This document shows, one piece after another, positions 1 to 6,881 of a DNA stretch of 6,881 nt (position 1 is its first letter; each line of letters begins with the position of its first letter). The DNA is from Streptomyces speibonae (GTDB taxonomy: Bacteria; Actinomycetota; Actinomycetes; Streptomycetales; Streptomycetaceae): positions 2,739-9,619 of the forward strand of contig KL568583.1 of NCBI GenBank assembly GCA_000715605.1, in the 5' to 3' direction. The notes under the pieces are model-generated. The model saw nothing but the letters and a program-made list of their open reading frames with translations. It ran no database searches and had not been told where the DNA came from. The translations under genes and the position numbers were made by a program.

Positions 1-1281
1 ACTCTCGTCTACACCTCCGGCACCACCGGCCGCCCCAAGGGCTGCGCGCTCACCCACGGCAACTTCTTCGCCGAGGTGGACAACGCCATCGAGCTGCTCT
101 ACCCCATCTTCCGCGCCCGGACCAGCGAAGAGGCCTCGGTCCTGCTCTTCCTGCCGATGTCCCACGTCTTCGGCCGCATGGTCGCCGTCGCCTGCGTGCG
201 CGCCCGGGTGCGCCTCGGCCACGCGCCGAGCCTGGCGCCCGAGGACCTGCTGCCGGACCTGGCGAGCTTCCGGCCCACCTGCCTGCTGACCATCCCGTAC
301 ATGCTGGAGAAGGTCTTCAACACCGCCCGCGCCAAGGCGGAAACGGGCGGACGGGCCTCCACCTTCGACCGCGCGGCGTCCGTGGCCCGCCGCTACGGCG
401 AGGCCCTGGAGTCCCGGCAGACCGGCGGACCGGGCCCGTCCCGCTCCCTGAAGGCGGCCCGCGCCCTCTACGACCCGCTGGTCTTCCGCAAGCTGCGGAG
501 CGCCATGGGCGGCCGGGTCCGCTACGCCATCTGCGGCGGCTCCCCGCTCGGCCGCGACCTCGCCGCGTTCTTCGCCGGCGCCGGCATCGAGATCTTCGAG
601 GGATACGGCCTGACGGAGACCACGGGCGCCTCCACGGTCACCCCTCCGCTGAAGCCCCGCCTGGGCACGGTGGGCTGGCCGCTGCCCGGTACCCGGATCC
701 GCATCGCGGCGGACGGCGAGGTCCTGGTCGCCGGCGACCATGTGCTGCGCGGCTACTGGGACCCGCAGGCGGGCGGCGTCGTCCCGGCCGCCCCCGACGG
801 CTGGTTCCCCACGGGCGACCTCGGCGAACTCGACGACGAGGGCTATCTGACCATCACCGGCCGCAAGAAGGAGCTGATCATCACGGCGGGCGGCAAGAGC
901 GTCGCCCCGGCACCGCTGGAGAACTGGCTGCGCTCGCACCCGCTGATCAGCCAGGTCATGGTGATCGGCGACAACCGGCCCTACGTCTCCGCCCTGATCA
1001 CCCTCGACCTCGACGGCATCACCCACTGGCGCCGGATGAACGGCAAGCACCCGGTCCCGGCGCACCTCCTCGCCGACGACGCGGACCTGCTGGCGATCCT
1101 CCAGCGGGCCGTCGACGAGGCCAACAAGATGCTCTCCCGCCCGGAGTCCATCCGCCGCTTCACCGTCCTCCCGGAGGACTTCACCGAGCAGGCGGGCCAC
1201 CTCACCCCGTCGATGAAGCTGCGACGCGAGGAGATCATGCGGGACTTCGCCGACGAGGTGGAGCGGCTCTACGGGGCGTAG
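1..1281 (+). CDS. Long-chain acyl-CoA synthetase (AMP-binding), 5' end missing
   Basis: This enzyme activates a fatty acid with ATP to acyl-adenylate and transfers it to coenzyme A, feeding fatty acid metabolism. The frame is open from base 1. It begins with the phosphate-binding signature TSGTTGRPKG (bases 13-42), so roughly the first 170-200 residues of a protein of about 600 aa lie outside the window. Downstream come GYGLTETTG (601-627, the adenylate-binding motif), PTGDLGELDDEGYLTITGRK (hinge region, from about base 808) and, near the end, LTPSMKLRR, whose Lys (1216-1218) fits the C-terminal lysine of this class. The insert between the first and second motifs and the LTPSMK ending resemble FadD15-type long-chain synthetases rather than NRPS adenylation domains; no carrier-protein domain follows. 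It ends in TAG one base before the stop codon of the convergent methyltransferase gene. Chain-length specificity cannot be read from the sequence. Confidence 0.93.
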   Translation, partial: TLVYTSGTTGRPKGCALTHGNFFAEVDNAIELLYPIFRARTSEEASVLLFLPMSHVFGRMVAVACVRARVRLGHAPSLAPEDLLPDLASFRPTCLLTIPYMLEKVFNTARAKAETGGRASTFDRAASVARRYGEALESRQTGGPGPSRSLKAARALYDPLVFRKLRSAMGGRVRYAICGGSPLGRDLAAFFAGAGIEIFEGYGLTETTGASTVTPPLKPRLGTVGWPLPGTRIRIAADGEVLVAGDHVLRGYWDPQAGGVVPAAPDGWFPTGDLGELDDEGYLTITGRKKELIITAGGKSVAPAPLENWLRSHPLISQVMVIGDNRPYVSALITLDLDGITHWRRMNGKHPVPAHLLADDADLLAILQRAVDEANKMLSRPESIRRFTVLPEDFTEQAGHLTPSMKLRREEIMRDFADEVERLYGA

Positions 1282-1282
1282 G

Positions 1283-1936
1283 TCACGCCGGTGCGCGGGC
1301 GATGAGGAACGCGTGCGGGGTCGTCTCCTCCATCGCCGGGTCGGCCGCGCGCACCGTGCGCTGGACGAGGTGGAAGCACGCCTCCTCCAGCAGCGCGGCG
1401 ATGCGCTCCGGCCGCAGCCGCCGGAAGTCGAGTGAGACCGGGCGGCCGAAGGGCCGGTCGTGGCGGCGGGGCTCGTCACCGCACTGGAAGGCGAGCAGCA
1501 GATGGCCACCGGGGGCCAGGACCCTGCGGAACTCCGCGTAGACGGCGGGCAGTTCGTGCTGCGGGGTGTGGATGGTGGAGTAGTAGGAGACCACGCCGTC
1601 GAGCGTGCCGTCGGGGAGGTCGAGGCGCTGCATCGAGCCCTGTTCGAAGCGCAGGCCGGGATTCTCCCGGCGGGCGATCGCGAGCATCCCCTCCGACAGG
1701 TCGAGCCCGAAGACGGACAGGCCGAGGGAGGCGAGATGGGCGGTCACCCGGCCGGGACCGCACCCCACGTCGGCCACCCGGCCGCCCGCACCGACCAGTT
1801 CGGCGAACCCGGCCAGCTGCGCCCGGTCCAGGGGCTGGGCGGCGAGGGCGTCACGGAACAGGGCGGCGTAGTCCTCGGCGATGGCGTCGTAAAAGGTACG
1901 GGTGGCGTCCATGTGGTCGGCGTCGGCGGAGGTCAT
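1283..1936 (-). CDS. Class I SAM-dependent methyltransferase
   Basis: A 217-aa soluble Rossmann-fold methyltransferase of the Methyltransf_11/25 type; the substrate cannot be deduced. Motif I is VADVGCGPGRV at residues 54-64, the acidic residue that would bind the ribose is D79 in GLDLSEGM, the motif II region is LPDGTLDGVVSYYS (107-120), and the post-motif III strand is RRVLAPGGHLLLAF (137-150). The N-terminal FYDAIAEDYAALF (15-27) is the usual cap helix of such enzymes. The ATG at 1936 is chosen although no good Shine-Dalgarno precedes it, because a -10 box ends 8 bases upstream, which fits a leaderless mRNA. A second Met (residue 9) also lacks a ribosome site. The upstream promoter looks like the PafBC DNA-damage type, so induction by genotoxic stress is an inference. 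It could be a small-molecule or a nucleic-acid methylase. Confidence 0.9.
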   Translation of the reverse strand: MTSADADHMDATRTFYDAIAEDYAALFRDALAAQPLDRAQLAGFAELVGAGGRVADVGCGPGRVTAHLASLGLSVFGLDLSEGMLAIARRENPGLRFEQGSMQRLDLPDGTLDGVVSYYSTIHTPQHELPAVYAEFRRVLAPGGHLLLAFQCGDEPRRHDRPFGRPVSLDFRRLRPERIAALLEEACFHLVQRTVRAADPAMEETTPHAFLIARAPA

Positions 1937-1944
1937 GGTGGGTG

Positions 1945-1967
1945 ACCCTACCCGCGCCCACTGACAG
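1945..1967 (-). promoter_or_regulatory. DNA-damage type promoter (RecA-NDp/PafBC-like) for the methyltransferase
   Basis: Read on the minus strand the sequence is CTGTCAGTG (1967-1959), eight bases, then TAGGGT (1950-1945). The mycobacterial RecA-independent damage promoter, bound by PafBC, has the consensus TTGTCRGTG-N8-TAnnnT. The match is eight of nine in the first block, the exact 8-base gap and a perfect TAnnnT. The -10 box ends 8 bases before the ATG, so transcription should begin within a base or two of the start codon. Assignment is by motif only. Confidence 0.65.
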
Positions 1968-2083
1968 TGCGGGCCTCCGGGCGCGAGGGGACTTTCCGGT
2001 GCACCGGGCCGGCGCGGAATTCGTGCTGATCACGCCGGGCGCATGAGACGCGTATGAGGCCCTGCACAGGGGGTGGCGGAGAA

Positions 2084-2100
2084 GAATTCGCCGGGAATTC
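2084..2100. repeat. Paired GAATTC motif, 11-bp period
   Basis: Two palindromic GAATTC hexamers start at 2084 and 2095, 11 bp apart (about one helical turn). A third copy lies at 2017-2022. All are in the non-coding stretch between the cold shock gene's terminator and the methyltransferase promoter. AT-containing hexamers repeated in such GC-rich DNA stand out. They could be an operator-like site or chance; no function is claimed. Confidence 0.35.
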
Positions 2101-2129
2101 AGCCGGGAGCCGCCGGCGCGGAAAAGGGC

Positions 2130-2163
2130 AGGAGCCCCGTTCGCCTGGCGGCGCGGGGCTCCT
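2130..2163 (-). terminator. Intrinsic terminator of the cold shock gene
   Basis: A perfect 10-bp inverted repeat, AGGAGCCCCG (2130-2139) and CGGGGCTCCT (2154-2163), encloses a 14-nt loop. On the minus strand the stem is followed by GCCCTTTTCC, a short T tract. It lies 37 bp past the cold shock protein stop codon, so it should end that transcript before the methyltransferase promoter. Confidence 0.8.
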
Positions 2164-2200
2164 TGGGTACTGCTAGTCGTTCCCGGATCGGAGGATCGGG

Positions 2201-2404
2201 TCAGGCCGGGGTGACATTCTCCGCCTGCGGGCCCTTCGGGCCCTGCGTGACGTCGAAGGTGACCGCCTGGTTCTCCTCGAGGGACCGGAAGCCGGTCGCG
2301 TTGATCGCGGAGTAGTGGACGAAGACGTCGGGGCCGCCGCCTTCCTGGGCAATGAAACCAAAGCCCTTTTCGGCGTTGAACCACTTCACGGTTCCGGTAG
2401 CCAT
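2201..2404 (-). CDS. CspA-family cold shock protein
   Basis: A 67-aa single cold shock domain, the normal full length for the family. It binds single-stranded RNA and DNA in the cytoplasm and acts as an RNA chaperone. The sequence begins [21 protein letters not shown]1 is KGFGFI (residues 13-18) and RNP2 is VFVHY (27-31), with W8, F15, F17, F28 and H30 forming the usual aromatic binding face. The start is fixed by a strong Shine-Dalgarno, AAGGAGGG, 4 nt before ATG. The gene is monocistronic: its own promoter, an inferred leader of about 150 nt and a terminator bracket it. Long structured leaders are typical of cold-regulated csp genes, but streptomycete csp genes are not all cold induced, so cold regulation is an inference. 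It is divergent from mqnA. Confidence 0.96.
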   Translation of the reverse strand: MATGTVKWFNAEKGFGFIAQEGGGPDVFVHYSAINATGFRSLEENQAVTFDVTQGPKGPQAENVTPA

Positions 2405-2422
2405 AAGCCCTCCTTGGGCTCA
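2404..2422 (-). promoter_or_regulatory. Hairpin presenting the csp Shine-Dalgarno in its loop
   Basis: The mRNA reads UGAGCCC-AAGGA-GGGCUUA. The 7-bp stem (one G-U pair) has the AAGGA core of the ribosome site as its loop, and the last base of the stem is the A of the AUG codon. Such a fold could regulate initiation by holding the start codon and half of the SD. The pairing is read from the sequence; any switching is inference. Confidence 0.5.
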
Positions 2423-2494
2423 AAGGGTTGCCCTGCTCCAGAACCAGCAAGTGTGAAGACCATTCCGCACAACTGCATCCGTCTGAGAACGACG

Positions 2495-2525
2495 AGAGCC
2501 CGCGGTCACATGCTCCGCAGGCTCT
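2495..2525 (-). promoter_or_regulatory. 11-bp hairpin in the csp 5' leader
   Basis: On the minus strand AGAGCCTGCGG pairs with CCGCGGGCTCT around a 9-nt loop (AGCATGTGA), giving 11 continuous pairs with one G-U. It lies about 90 nt upstream of the start codon and about 30 nt past the predicted transcription start. No T tract follows, so it is more likely a leader structure (stability or regulation) than a terminator. Confidence 0.5.
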
Positions 2526-2560
2526 GTACTGCAAGGGAAACCAAACTGCAACTTGCGACG

Positions 2561-2588
2561 AGCCTATCACGCGGGGGTCCGAATGCAA
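2561..2588 (-). promoter_or_regulatory. Predicted csp promoter
   Basis: Minus strand: TTGCAT (2588-2583), a 16-bp gap, then TAGGCT (2566-2561), fitting the principal sigma factor of Streptomyces (-35 TTGAC-like, -10 TAnnnT). A start site near 2554 would give a leader of about 150 nt, the size seen for regulated csp genes. A competing TTGACC lies further upstream (near 2598) but has no -10 at a normal distance. Confidence 0.5.
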
Positions 2589-2642
2589 TAGAGGTCAAGA
2601 TCACGTCACCCGAATGTTTGCACCCCCCGGTGGTCGCATTCG
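2580..2642. repeat. Cluster of three CGAATG sites upstream of csp
   Basis: CGAATG occurs at 2580-2585 and 2611-2616 in direct orientation, 31 bp apart (about three helical turns), and inverted as CATTCG at 2637-2642. The first and last share a seventh base (CGAATGC/GCATTCG). The first overlaps the predicted csp -35 box. The arrangement resembles a multi-site operator; the binding protein is unknown. Confidence 0.35.
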
Positions 2643-2702
2643 TCCGTTCGCGCAGAGCCGGACGAGAGGGCGGGGCGAGGAGGGCGACGCGGGGGCGGGG
2701 GC

Positions 2703-5865
<3,163 letters not shown>

Positions 5866-6151
5866 CCGCTCTCCCGCGCCGCGTCCCGGAACATCCCGGG
5901 AATCTGCACAGGCTTCACGGGAGGGTCGTCCGCCGTCCGGGCCCGAGCGGCGCGGACGGCTCCGGGCGGTCCGTCGGGGGCCGGTGCGCGTGAAGAATCG
6001 GTTGTGCGGGTGACCGTGCTGTCAGGGTCGTGAACGCGCCTGCCCCGCCCCGCGCCGCCCCGCCGCCGACAGGCTGGTCGCCCTGTGGCCCGCGTGCTTT
6101 GATCAGGGCTTCCCCCCACGGAACCCGCTCGCACGAAGGGAAACGCGCGCC
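5866..6151. other. Intergenic region between the kinase and the small peptide gene
   Basis: No gene is supported in these 286 bases. There is an inverted repeat at 5932-5960 (listed separately) and a 6-bp repeat GCCCTG (6080-6085)/CAGGGC (6104-6109). A TTTGAT (6098-6103) could be a -10 box for the peptide gene but lacks a convincing -35, so no promoter is called. Any promoter of the peptide gene should lie here. Confidence 0.5.
5932..5960 (+). terminator. Possible terminator hairpin after the kinase gene
   Basis: GCCGTCC (5932-5938) and GGACGGC (5954-5960) form a 7-bp stem with a 15-nt loop, 66 bp past the kinase stop. The right arm could also pair weakly with CCGTC just downstream. No T tract follows, as is often the case in Streptomyces, so the call is tentative. 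Confidence 0.35.
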
Positions 6152-6385
6152 ATGAACCTCGTCCCCCAGGTGGCAACGGCCGAGATCTCCGACGCCGAAC
6201 TGGACCACGTCTCCGGCGGCCAGGCCGGTGCCGGCGCGGACTTCGGCCTCGGCGTCCACGCGGAGGCGGGCGCCCTCGGTGTCCACATCGAGGCCGGTGA
6301 CCTCGGCATCACGGCGGGCGTCGGCGCCTCCGTCTCCGCGCGGGGCGTCCTTGTCGACGGCCACCTGCACACCACCCTGTACTGA
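6152..6385 (+). CDS. Double-glycine leader peptide precursor, bacteriocin-like
   Basis: A 77-aa peptide I do not recognise as a named product. ATG 6152 follows AAGGGA (6136-6141) at 10 bases. The first 23 residues look like a classic double-glycine leader, with EISDAELDHVSGG (11-23) carrying the acidic ELD and hydrophobic V before GG. Such leaders are cut after GG by C39-peptidase ABC exporters or related proteases in class II bacteriocins and some RiPPs. The predicted core (24-77, 54 aa) is rich in Gly and Ala, has no Cys, and contains three 9-residue units and four His, ending HLHTTLY. No Cys means no lanthionine or disulfide chemistry. There is no predicted transmembrane or Sec signal. A hairpin follows 3 bp after the stop, so it appears monocistronic, and no modification enzyme, immunity gene or exporter is visible here. 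Codon bias is normal for the window, supporting a real gene. Function as a toxin, a signal or a structural peptide is open. Confidence 0.8.
   Translation: MNLVPQVATAEISDAELDHVSGGQAGAGADFGLGVHAEAGALGVHIEAGDLGITAGVGASVSARGVLVDGHLHTTLY
6248..6328 (+). repeat. Three 27-bp tandem units in the peptide core
   Basis: Three consecutive units each encode nine residues: LGVHAEAGA, LGVHIEAGD and LGITAGVGA (residues 33-59; 6248-6274, 6275-6301, 6302-6328). Each DNA unit starts with CTCGG, and the first two are closest. The pattern L-G-[VI]-x4-G-[AD] suggests internal duplication. Confidence 0.75.
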
Positions 6386-6388
6386 GCG

Positions 6389-6421
6389 GCCGAGCGCCCG
6401 GGGGATCTCGGTACGCTCGGC
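6389..6421 (+). terminator. Terminator-like hairpin after the peptide gene
   Basis: GCCGAGCG (6389-6396) and CGCTCGGC (6414-6421) form a perfect 8-bp stem, with three further inner pairs CCG (6398-6400)/CGG (6409-6411). It starts 3 bp past the peptide stop codon. There is no T tract; GC-only hairpins placed like this commonly end transcripts in Streptomyces. Confidence 0.55.
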
Positions 6422-6453
6422 GGGCCCCTGACCCCCGACCCGGGACACCCGCC

Positions 6454-6516
6454 ATGCCGCGACGCCGCAGCCCCTCCCGCGCGACGGATCCGACGAGAGC
6501 CGCGGTGGCGGCATGA
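6454..6516 (+). CDS. Possible 20-aa leader ORF overlapping the prepilin peptidase start
   Basis: ATG 6454 opens MPRRRSPSRATDPTRAAVAA and stops at TGA 6514-6516, overlapping the next gene's ATG as ATGA. The prepilin peptidase gene has no clear ribosome site of its own, so translational coupling is possible. However this short ORF also lacks a Shine-Dalgarno, and short Arg-rich frames arise easily in such GC-rich DNA. Treat as speculative. Confidence 0.2.
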   Translation: MPRRRSPSRATDPTRAAVAA

Positions 6517-6881
6517 CCGACCACCTGGAAGCCGGGCTGATCGTGGTCGCCGCGCTGTGGGGCGTGGCGGCCGGGGCCGTGCTGCCCCGGGCGGCCTACC
6601 GGTTCTCCGCCCCGTCGGGGGAGCCGTGGCGGACGGTGTGCCCGGCCGGGCACCCGGTGAACGGCTGGCTCGGCCCCGCCCGGTGCGCACCGTGCGCGAA
6701 GCCGTCGTACGCGCCGGGCACCACCGCCGTCGTCGTGACCGCCCTCGTCTGCGCCGCCCTCGCCGCCGCCACCGGCACCCGGCCCGAACTGGCGGTGTGG
6801 CTGCTGCTCGCGCCAGCCGGCGTGCTGCTGGCGGTCGTCGACTTCCGGGTGCAGCGGCTGCCCGACCCGCTCACCCTGCCG
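6513..6881 (+). CDS. Prepilin peptidase, A24 family, N-terminal part (3' end missing)
   Basis: Membrane aspartic protease that removes the short leader of type IV prepilins and related pseudopilins. Starting at ATG 6513, 123 codons are open to the window edge. It has an N-terminal hydrophobic segment (about 8-24), a small cytoplasmic zinc-finger-like loop with C43, C58 and C61 (CPAGHP ... RCAPC), a hydrophobic segment near 72-87, then another near 93-109 leading to VVDFRVQRLPDPLTLP (108-123). The last motif is the A24 signature with the first catalytic Asp at D110. The second Cys of the usual CxxC...CxxC is missing, the first pair reading CPAGH. The start has no strong Shine-Dalgarno; an alternative in-frame start was not seen. 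Streptomyces often carries Flp/Tad-type pilus genes, but none is visible here. Confidence 0.83.
   Translation, partial: MTDHLEAGLIVVAALWGVAAGAVLPRAAYRFSAPSGEPWRTVCPAGHPVNGWLGPARCAPCAKPSYAPGTTAVVVTALVCAALAAATGTRPELAVWLLLAPAGVLLAVVDFRVQRLPDPLTLP

Noticed and set aside
2495..2525. Transcription terminator upstream of mqnA
   Set aside because: No gene ends nearby on the plus strand and no T tract follows in either direction, so it is better explained as csp leader structure.
1851..2588. 245-aa minus-strand frame over the methyltransferase start and csp
   Set aside because: It runs out of frame across two well-supported genes and a terminator, with no family motifs.
6152..6385. Lanthipeptide or other Cys-crosslinked RiPP precursor
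   Set aside because: The core has no Cys, so lanthionine, sactipeptide or disulfide crosslinks are impossible. The double-glycine leader alone does not define a RiPP class.
5915..6514. 199-aa minus-strand frame over the peptide gene
   Set aside because: No ribosome site or domain. The plus-strand peptide has a Shine-Dalgarno, a clear leader motif and a following hairpin.
6152..6881. The peptide as substrate of the adjacent prepilin peptidase
   Set aside because: Prepilins need a hydrophobic helix right after the cleaved Gly with Glu at +5. The residues after GG here are Gln, Ala, Gly and Asp, without such a helix.

Overview
The window is high-GC actinobacterial DNA, most likely Streptomyces or a close relative. 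The codons have strong G/C third positions. The first step of the futalosine menaquinone pathway (MqnA) sits between a CspA-type cold shock gene and a PASTA-less membrane Ser/Thr kinase, an arrangement I associate from memory with the S. coelicolor mqnA neighbourhood. Several promoters have Streptomyces-like TAnnnT -10 boxes.

Layout. (1) 1-1281, +: C-terminal two thirds of a long-chain acyl-CoA synthetase, cut by the window edge. (2) 1283-1936, -: a class I SAM methyltransferase, tail to tail with the synthetase with one base between the stop codons. Its promoter matches the RecA/LexA-independent DNA-damage promoter type (PafBC, TTGTCRGTG-N8-TAnnnT), and its mRNA is probably leaderless. (3) 1937-2200: non-coding. 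It holds that promoter, a paired GAATTC motif and the cold shock gene's terminator. (4) 2201-2404, -: a 67-aa cold shock protein with an inferred 5' leader of about 150 nt containing two hairpins, one of which presents the Shine-Dalgarno in its loop next to AUG. (5) 2405-2736: divergent regulatory region for the cold shock gene and mqnA. (6) 2737-3584, +: mqnA, with a GTG start and probably leaderless. One base is missing near codon 267, so the raw reading frame runs on into the next gene and creates an apparent 1042-aa fusion. (7) 3658-5865, +: a 735-aa transmembrane Ser/Thr kinase with a degenerate repetitive Pro/Ala/Gly linker and an extracytoplasmic domain with two Cys. (8) 5866-6151: non-coding, no confident promoter. 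(9) 6152-6385, +: a 77-aa precursor-like peptide with a double-glycine leader and a Cys-free, Gly-rich core built on 9-residue repeats, followed at once by a terminator-like hairpin. (10) 6513-6881, +: the N-terminal part of an A24-family prepilin peptidase, cut by the window edge.

The genes do not form one pathway. mqnA and csp diverge from a shared 332-bp control region. The kinase follows mqnA by 73 bp and may be read from it or from a weak promoter of its own. The least explained locus is the double-glycine peptide, which looks like its own transcription unit with no maturation or export gene visible. The mqnA frameshift is the clearest annotation trap.
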